Source: Methylobacter sp.
GTDB taxonomy: Bacteria > Pseudomonadota > Gammaproteobacteria > Methylococcales > Methylomonadaceae
Direction: 5' to 3'
Length of the DNA: 20,052 bases
NCBI GenBank assembly: GCA_028714995.1
Contig: JAQTLI010000004.1
Location: 1-20,052, forward strand
The number at the start of each line of letters is the position of its first letter. The first letter of the stretch is position 1. Shown in pieces: positions 8,323-14,564 of this stretch. The position numbers and the translations under genes were made by a program. The notes below the pieces were generated by a model, which saw nothing but the letters and a program-made list of their open reading frames with translations, ran no database searches and had not been told where the DNA came from.

Positions 8323-8324
8323 AT

Positions 8325-8375
8325 AACTAATTTTTTAGTTAAGAGCACATACACCAACTTTTTTAGTTAAAGCAC
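8325..8375 (+). repeat. Two short AT-rich hairpins/direct repeats between skp and fabZ
   Basis: AACTAA-TTTT-TTAGTT (8325-8340) is a 6-bp inverted repeat just after the skp stop. The word TTTTTTAGTTAAGAGCAC (8331-8348) recurs as TTTTTTAGTTAAAGCAC (8359-8375), with one base missing. The T-runs on the plus strand could act as a weak terminator or attenuator; equally they may be slippage products in the gap where lpxD would be expected. Confidence 0.5.
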
Positions 8376-8390
8376 TCTATAAAATAAGCC

Positions 8391-8834
8391 ATGTCTGTTA
8401 AGTTAGATATTTTACAAATACAAGAATTTTTACCTCATCGTTATCCTTTTTTATTGGTTGATAAGGTCATTGAGTGCGAACCTGGGGTTAGATTACTGGG
8501 AGTAAAAAACGTTACTTATAACGAGCCGTTTTTTCAAGGACATTTTCCACAAAAACCCATTATGCCGGGTGTGCTGATTTTGGAAGCTTTAGCTCAAGCT
8601 ACCGGCTTGTTAGCATCAGAAACAGCCGGAGATGAATTAGCAGGGATGATTTATTACTTGGTAGGAATTGATAAAGCAAAATTTAAAAGACCCGTTCTGC
8701 CCGGCGATCAATTGATGCTGGAAGCACGATTTCTTAAAAGTAAGCGTAATATCTGGGCATTTGAATGCCGTGCAGAAGTTGATGGTGAGTTTGTCGCGAG
8801 TGCCGAAATCAGATGTGCGGCGGTGGTAAATTAA
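8391..8834 (+). CDS. fabZ: 3-hydroxyacyl-[acyl-carrier-protein] dehydratase FabZ
   Basis: FabZ dehydrates (3R)-hydroxyacyl-ACP to trans-2-enoyl-ACP in fatty acid elongation and competes with LpxA for hydroxyacyl-ACP. The 147-residue protein has the hot-dog fold landmarks: LPHRYPFLLVDKV at residues 14-26, catalytic His51 in GHFPQKPIMPGV, and catalytic Glu65 in LEALAQATG. The C-terminal half (FKRPVLPGDQL, EVDGEFVASAEI) also matches. Length is normal. The ATG start lacks a strong Shine-Dalgarno. lpxA starts one base after the stop, so the pair is almost certainly co-translated. Confidence 0.96.
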   Translation: MSVKLDILQIQEFLPHRYPFLLVDKVIECEPGVRLLGVKNVTYNEPFFQGHFPQKPIMPGVLILEALAQATGLLASETAGDELAGMIYYLVGIDKAKFKRPVLPGDQLMLEARFLKSKRNIWAFECRAEVDGEFVASAEIRCAAVVN

Positions 8835-8835
8835 T

Positions 8836-9606
8836 TTGATCGATCCAACAGCGATAGTTGATAGTAAGGCAGAGCTGGCTGATGACGTGTCGGTTGGCCC
8901 TTTCTCTGTCATAGGGGCCGACGTAAAAATCGGTGCCGGTACGGTGATAGGTTCTCATGTTGTTATTAAAGGGCCAACTAACATAGGCTCACACAATCGC
9001 ATCTATCAATTCACTTCCATCGGCGAAGATCCCCAAGACAAAAAGTATGCGGCTGAGATAACCCGGCTGGAAATTGGCGATAGAAACACGATACGCGAGT
9101 ATACCTCTATGCATAGAGGAACCAAGCAGGATCGTAGTCTTACCAAGATAGGCAGTGATAACCTGTTTATGGCTTACACCCATGTCGCCCATGATTGTGT
9201 TATTGGCGATCATGTCATTATGGCAAATGGTGCGTCATTAGCAGGCCATGTACATTTACATAGTCATGCTATTTTGGGCGGATTCACCTTGGTGCATCAG
9301 TTTACCCAAATAGGGCAATATAGCTTTGCTGCCATGGGTAGCGCGATTACTCAGGATATTCCTCCTTTTGTGATGGTTGGCGGCAAGCCTACCAGGCCGC
9401 ATGGCATAAATTCAGTCGGTATGGAACGTAACGGCATCTCTCCTGAAGACATTAGATTAATTAGAAAGGCGTATAAGATCATCTATAAGATGAATTTACG
9501 TCTGGAAGACGCCATTGATCAAATGGAAGACCTGGCTGGTGAAAGTAAAGAGTTGTCTGATATGGTTAGCTTTTTGCGCAATGTAAGTCGAGGGATACTG
9601 AGATAA
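8836..9606 (+). CDS. lpxA: UDP-N-acetylglucosamine O-acyltransferase LpxA
   Basis: LpxA performs the first step of lipid A synthesis, moving a 3-hydroxyacyl chain from ACP to the 3-OH of UDP-GlcNAc in the cytoplasm. The 256-residue protein starts with TTG at 8836, supported by the canonical N-terminus IDPTAIVDSKAEL and the one-base gap to fabZ. Left-handed beta-helix hexapeptides run through the first two thirds. The catalytic base is His119 (YTHVAHDCVIGDH), equal to E. coli His125. NLFMAYTHVAHD, ASLAGHV and LGGFTLVHQF are conserved, and the helical C-terminus ends SRGILR. Aligning AAMGSAITQDIPP with the E. coli segment VGGCSGVAQDVPP puts Met167 opposite Gly173, the chain-length ruler, suggesting a shorter acyl chain. 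lpxB, the usual follower, is missing. Confidence 0.96.
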   Translation: MIDPTAIVDSKAELADDVSVGPFSVIGADVKIGAGTVIGSHVVIKGPTNIGSHNRIYQFTSIGEDPQDKKYAAEITRLEIGDRNTIREYTSMHRGTKQDRSLTKIGSDNLFMAYTHVAHDCVIGDHVIMANGASLAGHVHLHSHAILGGFTLVHQFTQIGQYSFAAMGSAITQDIPPFVMVGGKPTRPHGINSVGMERNGISPEDIRLIRKAYKIIYKMNLRLEDAIDQMEDLAGESKELSDMVSFLRNVSRGILR

Positions 9607-9607
9607 A

Positions 9608-9630
9608 CGCTCGCAACTGCTCCATGCAGG
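9608..9630 (-). repeat. Short reverse-oriented relative of the 5206-5295 repeat
   Basis: Read on the minus strand, this stretch between lpxA and rnhB contains CTGCATGGAGCAG followed by TTGCGAGCG. This resembles the CTGCATGGAGGCAG of the element after epmA, as if an internal part were deleted. The match is short, so family membership is tentative. Confidence 0.3.
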
Positions 9631-9685
9631 CGTGTCTTGACGCAATCAAACTTGCGCTTAAGCTGTTTCAGGAGTGAAAGCAGTT

Positions 9686-10306
9686 ATGGATGATGAATTT
9701 TCAACAAAATTCTCTCAGGGTATTGTGGTTGCCGGAGTTGACGAAGCAGGCCGCGGCCCGCTTGCAGGCCCGGTCTTCGCGGCAGCAGTTATCCTGGATC
9801 CCATGCGGCCAATAGCCGGATTGGCCGACTCCAAAATCCTTAGCGAAGGCAAACGGGATAGTCTTTATATCATTATCAAGGAAGCAGTCTTAAGCTGGTC
9901 AATTGCTCAAGCCAGCGTTGAGGAGATCGATGAACTCAATATTCTTCAGGCAACGTTATTGGCAATGCAAAGAGCGGTAAAGGGCTTGCATATCCAGCCA
10001 GATGAGGTTTTAGTGGATGGTAACCGTCTCCCCGATTTGTCCATGCCTGCTCAGGCTATTGTCAAAGGCGACAGCAAAGTTCAGGCGATCAGCGCGGCCT
10101 CAATATTAGCGAAAGTCGAGCGGGACAAGCTCATGGTTGAATATCAACAACACTATCCTGACTTTTCGTTTCATTTGCATAAAGGCTATGGCACCAAGCA
10201 GCATCTGGCCGAGATCGAACAGTTCGGTTTTTTAGACGTACACAGAAGAACGTTTAACCCGGTAAAAACCATGCTCATGCAGCAGGGTAAACTTAGCCTG
10301 CATTAA
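9686..10306 (+). CDS. rnhB: Ribonuclease HII
   Basis: RNase HII cuts RNA in RNA-DNA hybrids and initiates removal of single misincorporated ribonucleotides. From ATG 9686 the protein has 206 residues, near the E. coli length (198). An in-frame GTG at 9674 would add four residues, but the GGAG at 9671-9674 is better placed for the ATG. Active-site acids are Asp19-Glu20 in VAGVDEAGRGPLAGP, and further acids lie in VLVDGNRLPD and in the KGDSKVQAISAASILAKVERD region. The C-terminal GYGTKQHLAEI and HRRTFNPVK are typical. It sits 79 bases after lpxA, where lpxB would normally intervene. It converges with srkA, with only 27 bases between the two ends. Confidence 0.95.
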   Translation: MDDEFSTKFSQGIVVAGVDEAGRGPLAGPVFAAAVILDPMRPIAGLADSKILSEGKRDSLYIIIKEAVLSWSIAQASVEEIDELNILQATLLAMQRAVKGLHIQPDEVLVDGNRLPDLSMPAQAIVKGDSKVQAISAASILAKVERDKLMVEYQQHYPDFSFHLHKGYGTKQHLAEIEQFGFLDVHRRTFNPVKTMLMQQGKLSLH

Positions 10307-10333
10307 TATAGTTAAGAGGCGTGAGCTGAAGCG

Positions 10334-11323
10334 TTAAGTCAGTTCAAGCGGCCCTTCATTCATTAGTGCGATTTGCTCACGCAGCTCAATAATCCTGTCC
10401 TGCCAATAACGCGGCGTATCAAACCACGGGAATGCCATAGGAAACGCAGGATCATCCCACCGACGTGCAATCCAGGCGGAATAATGGATCAGACGCAAGG
10501 TGCGCAGGGCTTCTATAAGATGCAGCTCCCGGGTATCGAAATCATAAAAAGTCCTGTAACCAGCCAGAACATGGTTCAATTGCAGTGTCATTTCGGCACG
10601 ATCCCCAGAGAGCAACATCCACAAATCCTGTATTGCAGGTCCCATCCGGCTGTCATCGAAATCAACAAAATGCGGGCCATCATCGGTCCATAAAATATTG
10701 CCGGGATAACAGTCGCCATGCAGGCGCAAGGTTTTCACCTTGCCGGCACGTTCAAAGCAACGCCTTACGCTATCCAGCGCATGGTCAGTCACACTGCGGT
10801 AAGCATCGACAAGATCGGCGGGAATGAAATTATTCGCCAGCAGATAAGCTCTCGGTTCATCACCAAAACTGGCGATATCAAGAGTCGGGCGATCCTTAAA
10901 AGGCTTTAGGGCACCGATGGCATGAATACGACCGATAAACCGCCCCATCCATTCCAGCTTTTCGCGGCCTTCAAGCTCAGGTACGCGGCCGCCTTGTCTT
11001 GGAAACACGGAAAAGCGGAAACCATCTGCGTGGATTAATGTCTGATTATCCCCAAATGGCATTGCCGGTACGACAGGGATTTCAGACTCAAACAATTCCT
11101 GAACGAAGGCATGCTCTTCAAGAATTGCGGCAGTTGTCCAGCGCTCGGGCCTGTAGAACTTGGTTACTATAAAGGACGCGTCCGTCATGCCGACCTGATA
11201 GACGCGGTTTTCATAACTATTGAGCGCAAGCAACCGGCCATCGCTATGCAGGCCGATACTATCAAGCGCGTTCAAGATGATGTCGGGAGTCAGCGCTGAA
11301 AAAGGTGTTTGATTAGTATGCAT
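10334..11323 (-). CDS. srkA: Stress response kinase SrkA (YihE/RdoA), APH-fold Ser/Thr kinase
   Basis: SrkA is an aminoglycoside-phosphotransferase-fold protein kinase that in E. coli counters MazF-linked and oxidative death pathways. The 329-residue length equals the E. coli protein (328). Family landmarks are the N-terminal lobe segments LNSYENRVYQVG (residues 35-45) and FIVTKFYRPERWT (51-63), the lobe link FRFSVFPRQGGR, and MGRFIGRIHAIGA. The catalytic loop is LHGDCYPGNILW with Asp204 and Asn209, and the metal-binding segment is FVDFDDSRMGPAIQDLWML with Asp221. All expected kinase residues are present. It stands alone on the minus strand, and no dsbA follows as it does in E. coli. Substrate proteins cannot be predicted. 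Confidence 0.93.
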   Translation of the reverse strand: MHTNQTPFSALTPDIILNALDSIGLHSDGRLLALNSYENRVYQVGMTDASFIVTKFYRPERWTTAAILEEHAFVQELFESEIPVVPAMPFGDNQTLIHADGFRFSVFPRQGGRVPELEGREKLEWMGRFIGRIHAIGALKPFKDRPTLDIASFGDEPRAYLLANNFIPADLVDAYRSVTDHALDSVRRCFERAGKVKTLRLHGDCYPGNILWTDDGPHFVDFDDSRMGPAIQDLWMLLSGDRAEMTLQLNHVLAGYRTFYDFDTRELHLIEALRTLRLIHYSAWIARRWDDPAFPMAFPWFDTPRYWQDRIIELREQIALMNEGPLELT

Positions 11324-11480
11324 GACACATTGTAACGCTGAATGTGGATTCGGCTAACGTTATGTGGTCATCCTGTTATTTCTTCAATATACATTTGATG
11401 ATTACATACAGTAAAAAATACGCCAGTACCAGCGGTTGGGGATTTGCTTGCCGGGAATATAAAGCTGGTAATGCATGGCG

Positions 11481-11795
11481 TTATTTCTTAATATTTTTAT
11501 AGCCTTCTTCGCTTTCACGGATGACTTTTTGGCCTTCTTCCACCATGCGGTTACCTTCGTCGATTTTGGATTTTCCTTCCCGAACCAGATTTTGACCGCG
11601 TTCCACCATTTGTACGCCTTGTTCCCAACGACTACCCAGTTTCGCCATACCTTCGCTTTCACGTAACATTTGCTCGCCAGAAAGAATTGGTGTGGGTTCG
11701 GTGACAGGCGGTGTTTGATCTGCGGCGCAACCGATGAGTAGCACAGGTAAGCAAGCAATATGTAGAATACGTTGAATGCTGAAATATTTTGGCAT
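11481..11795 (-). CDS. Small outer-membrane lipoprotein with glycine-marked heptad repeats
   Basis: I start at the ATG at 11795, which follows a good ribosome site (AGGAAA, about 11 bases upstream) and opens a lipoprotein signal peptide ending in the lipobox LIGC with Cys23. Residue +2 is Ala, so sorting to the outer membrane is expected. The mature chain is about 82 residues: a Pro/Thr linker (ADQTPPVTEPTP), then a helical region. From residue 58 it runs in exact heptads with Gly at 60, 67, 74, 81 and 88 and Val/Ile at 64, 71, 78, 85 and 92 (for example EQGVQMV, ERGQNLV, DEGNRMV). I do not recognise a named family. It resembles Lpp-type lipoproteins in size and helicity, but the glycine in every heptad is unlike Lpp. 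The gene is monocistronic as far as can be seen. A larger in-frame start at 11879 would bury the signal peptide and is rejected. Confidence 0.75.
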   Translation of the reverse strand: MPKYFSIQRILHIACLPVLLIGCAADQTPPVTEPTPILSGEQMLRESEGMAKLGSRWEQGVQMVERGQNLVREGKSKIDEGNRMVEEGQKVIRESEEGYKNIKK

Positions 11796-11998
11796 AAATA
11801 TGTTTCCTGATAAATTTGTAAAAAGATGATTAATGTTGCAAACGTCGAGTAGAGTTGCAGAGCGCCTTATATTTTTCATGTACTGGGGGTTATGTCAAGC
11901 AGATCTAAGGGCAGTGACATTAAAGCTAGAGATTATAACGGGTGTCTGACTTTGAGAAGTCGAAAGTTCGTGAGCCTTGAAATGCAGGGCGACATGGC

Positions 11999-12478
11999 TC
12001 ATTCAAGCACTTTGTTTTTAATTCGGGTTCCCATTAGGTAGTCGAACCCAGGCCAGGTAACGCACCAGTTCGCGGCATTGGTGCCGAGACGATGATCGCA
12101 ATGCCAGCGCAGATGCCGTTTAGCCCAAGCAGGATCAAGGTGCGCCTTGCGGTGCTTGTAGTAATAAAGCATCAGCGACGCATATATCGCGCCGGTAAAT
12201 AGGGAAAATAGTAAAAACAGCAGCACATGCAGCAGCACAATGCCCGCCAACACCGTCAATTCCTTGGTTTGGGCGTTCCATGTTGTTAAACACAGGGATT
12301 GATAACCCTGATCGAACATGTTGTTTTGGGCGCAGACAGCATGGTGTTCATGCCAATGATAAGCCCAGAAACTATGGCGGTTTTGCCCCAGCCCGTGAAG
12401 TATGTATTTATGCATCAGCCATTCACCTGCATTGGCATATAACAAGCCTAACAGGAATTGAATGGCCGGGATTGGCAT
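11999..12478 (-). CDS. Histidine-rich membrane protein, fatty acid hydroxylase/sterol desaturase-like
   Basis: The 159-residue protein has a histidine pattern like the di-iron membrane hydroxylase/desaturase superfamily: H23-x4-H28, H41-W-H43-E-H45-H46, then H109, H113, H122, H126 and H129 (KHRKAH and RHLRWHCDHRLG). Two hydrophobic regions (about 4-18 and 76-106) would hold it in the inner membrane with the histidines on one face. It is short for the superfamily, which is often 200-300 residues. The final box reads HCDHR where many members have an HH pair. The substrate is unknown: a fatty acid, a carotenoid or another lipid are all possible. It lies 12 bases after hemF on the same strand and is probably co-transcribed, perhaps because both reactions use oxygen. 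Confidence 0.65.
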   Translation of the reverse strand: MPIPAIQFLLGLLYANAGEWLMHKYILHGLGQNRHSFWAYHWHEHHAVCAQNNMFDQGYQSLCLTTWNAQTKELTVLAGIVLLHVLLFLLFSLFTGAIYASLMLYYYKHRKAHLDPAWAKRHLRWHCDHRLGTNAANWCVTWPGFDYLMGTRIKNKVLE

Positions 12479-12490
12479 GAGTTGATCAGC

Positions 12491-13405
12491 TTAATCATTC
12501 AGCCAATTCCGGGGCTTCAGGTATTCGTCATAGAGCACCGCTTCAGGACTGCCGGTTTCAGGCTGCCAGTTGTATTTCCAGTGGGCCACAGGCGGCATGG
12601 ACATTAAGATGGATTCGGTTCTGCCTCCGGATTGCAGGCCAAACAGGGTGCCACGGTCATAGATCAGATTAAATTCAACATAACGGCCTCTACGGTAAAG
12701 CTGGAATTCACGTTCCCTGTCGCCGTAAGGCGTGTCCTTGCGTTTTTGCACGATAGGCAGATAGGCATCAATATAGTGATTGCCTACGCTTTGCATGAAA
12801 GCAAAGGACCTCTCAAATCCCCCTTCATACAAATCATCAAAGAACAGCCCACCTGCGCCACGGGTTTCATTCCGGTGTTTGAGGAAGAAATATTCATCAC
12901 ACCATTTTTTGTAAGTCGGGTAGATGTCATCACCGAAAGGCTGGCATGCAGCGCGGGCGGTTTGGTGCCAGTGTATGATGTCTTCCTTAAAGGGGTAAAA
13001 CGGTGTTAAATCAAAGCCGCCGCCGAACCACCAGATAGTCGGTTCACCCGGTTTTTCCGCGATTAAAAACCGCACATTGGCGTGAGAAGTCGGCACATAT
13101 GGATTTCTGGGGTGGATGACCAGCGACACTCCCATCGCCTGAAATTGCCGGTCTGCCAGTTCCGGCCGCTTTGCGGTTGCAGAAGGTGGCAAGTTAAAGC
13201 CGGATACATGAGAAAAGTTGACGCCGCCCTGTTCGATAACCTGGCCATTGGCCAGTACCCGTGTTCTGCCGCCGCCACCCTCAGCCCTGTCCCAAAGGTC
13301 TTCAATAAACCTGGCGTCAGGTTCTACGCCTTCCAGCGCTGCGCAGATTTGGTCTTGCAAGTTAAGCAGATAGTTTTTTACTTTGGCAATATCGTCAGTA
13401 TTCAT
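12491..13405 (-). CDS. hemF: Oxygen-dependent coproporphyrinogen-III oxidase
   Basis: HemF decarboxylates two propionate groups of coproporphyrinogen III with O2 to give protoporphyrinogen IX in haem synthesis. The 304-residue length is normal (E. coli 299). Clear family blocks are the glycine run WDRAEGGGGRTRVL near residue 39, GGVNFSHVSG, AMGVSLVIHPRNPYVPTSHANVR, WWFGGGFDLTPFYPF, HRNETRGAGGLFFDDL, and YVEFNLIYDRGTLFGLQSGGR. All are intact, so it should be active. The cell therefore makes haem with oxygen, fitting an aerobic or microaerobic lifestyle. It is the first gene of a likely two-gene minus-strand unit with the hydroxylase-like gene and diverges from cysM across a 179-base gap. Confidence 0.97.
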   Translation of the reverse strand: MNTDDIAKVKNYLLNLQDQICAALEGVEPDARFIEDLWDRAEGGGGRTRVLANGQVIEQGGVNFSHVSGFNLPPSATAKRPELADRQFQAMGVSLVIHPRNPYVPTSHANVRFLIAEKPGEPTIWWFGGGFDLTPFYPFKEDIIHWHQTARAACQPFGDDIYPTYKKWCDEYFFLKHRNETRGAGGLFFDDLYEGGFERSFAFMQSVGNHYIDAYLPIVQKRKDTPYGDREREFQLYRRGRYVEFNLIYDRGTLFGLQSGGRTESILMSMPPVAHWKYNWQPETGSPEAVLYDEYLKPRNWLND

Positions 13406-13471
13406 GTGTGGGTTGATGTGTTTTAAATTAAATATACGGGAAATCTATCAGCTTTTAGGAGTGATCAGCAA

Positions 13472-13516
13472 ATGAAATCCAGCGAGAAGGCATTTTCGAA
13501 TAAGTTGTTTAGATAA
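13472..13516 (+). CDS. Possible 14-codon leader ORF before cysM
   Basis: An ATG at 13472 follows AGGAG (13457-13461) at a workable distance and encodes MKSSEKAFSNKLFR before TAA. The ribosome site is better than most in this window. The peptide has three serines but no cysteine, so a classical cysteine-sensing attenuator is not supported. It may be chance. Confidence 0.15.
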   Translation: MKSSEKAFSNKLFR

Positions 13517-13584
13517 AATGGAGCTTTAGGTGTTTATTTTTATGGGATAATTAAATCAATTTTTTCGCATTGGAAGTGACAAAC

Positions 13585-14475
13585 ATGACTTATCCAACCA
13601 TTGAATCTTTTGTCGGCAATACGCCCTTAGTCAGACTACAACGGTTACCGGGCAATACCAGTAATACGATTCTGGTCAAGCTGGAAGGCAATAATCCGGC
13701 CGGCTCAGTAAAAGACCGCCCTGCACTCAGCATGATTAAGCATGCAGAAGCCAGAGGGGAGATTAAACCCGGCGACCGTTTGATTGAAGCGACCAGCGGC
13801 AATACCGGCATTGCCCTGGCCATGGTGGCGGCTATCAAAGGTTATAAAATGACTCTGATTATGCCGGATAACATGAGTGAAGAGCGCAGGGCATCGATGA
13901 AAGCCTATGGCGCTGAAATTATTCTGACACCCGCCGCAGGCAGTATGGAAGCCGCGATTGATTTGGCGAGGGAAATGGAAGCGGCAGGCAAGGGGCTTGT
14001 TCTGGATCAGTTTTCCAATCCGGACAATTCGCGTGCGCATTATGAAGGTACCGGGCCTGAAATATGGCGCGATACACATGGGGAAATTACTCATTTTGTC
14101 AGTTCCATGGGGACTACCGGCACGATTATGGGCACTTCAAAATATCTGAAGGAACAGAATGCCAATATTCAGGTTATCGGTGTGCAGCCGGAAGGGGAGT
14201 CAAAAATCCCCGGTATCAGGCGCTGGCCCAAGGAATACTTGCCCAAGATTTATCATGCTGAGCAGGTTGACCGAATCATTGATGTGGATCAGCAGTCAGC
14301 AGAACAAACTACTCGCGCTTTAGCGGCAGAAGAGGGCATTTTTGCCGGTATCTCATCCGGCGGGGCTGTTTATGCGGCTTTAAAATTGTCGGAAGAAGTT
14401 GAAAATGCGGTGATTGTGGCTATCGTTTGCGATCGCGGTGACCGGTATTTATCGACGGGTGTTTTCCCTGGCTAA
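13585..14475 (+). CDS. cysM: Cysteine synthase B (O-acetylserine sulfhydrylase B)
   Basis: CysM is a PLP enzyme that makes cysteine from O-acetylserine and sulfide or, in many bacteria, S-sulfocysteine from thiosulfate. From ATG 13585 (GGAAG just upstream; an in-frame TTG at 13570 is rejected) the protein has 296 residues, close to E. coli CysM (303). The PLP lysine is Lys43 in NNPAGSVKDRPA, the substrate/PLP loop is EATSGNTGIALA, and the phosphate-binding glycine loop is SSMGTTGTIMG. The segment GIRRWPKEYLPKIY and the tail CDRGDRYLSTGVF are typical of CysM rather than CysK. The stop codon is TAA, sharing its last A with a possible ATG of the next frame. It faces hemF across a shared upstream region. 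Confidence 0.95.
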   Translation: MTYPTIESFVGNTPLVRLQRLPGNTSNTILVKLEGNNPAGSVKDRPALSMIKHAEARGEIKPGDRLIEATSGNTGIALAMVAAIKGYKMTLIMPDNMSEERRASMKAYGAEIILTPAAGSMEAAIDLAREMEAAGKGLVLDQFSNPDNSRAHYEGTGPEIWRDTHGEITHFVSSMGTTGTIMGTSKYLKEQNANIQVIGVQPEGESKIPGIRRWPKEYLPKIYHAEQVDRIIDVDQQSAEQTTRALAAEEGIFAGISSGGAVYAALKLSEEVENAVIVAIVCDRGDRYLSTGVFPG

Positions 14476-14486
14476 TGAAAGCCGCT

Positions 14487-14530
14487 CGTCCTGAGCCCTT
14501 CGACTACGCTCAGGAGAGCCTTGTCGAAGG
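14487..14530 (+). repeat. Palindromic intergenic repeat with interleaved arms
   Basis: Two inverted repeats interlock: CCTGAGC (14490-14496) with GCTCAGG (14508-14514), and CCTTCGAC (14497-14504) with GTCGAAGG (14523-14530). The core CCTTCGAC-TAC-GCTCAGG resembles a short repeat scattered through many proteobacterial genomes. It lies between cysM and the signal peptide of ydbH and happens to be open in the ydbH frame. Confidence 0.75.
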
Positions 14531-14564
14531 ATTTGTAAGGCCGACCAGCTGGTCGTCTTTGGTA

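Noticed and set aside
11402..11758. Long minus-strand frame overlapping the lipoprotein gene
   Set aside because: It is the same strand in another frame. The lipoprotein frame has a signal peptide, lipobox and regular heptads; this one shows nothing recognisable apart from its very end.
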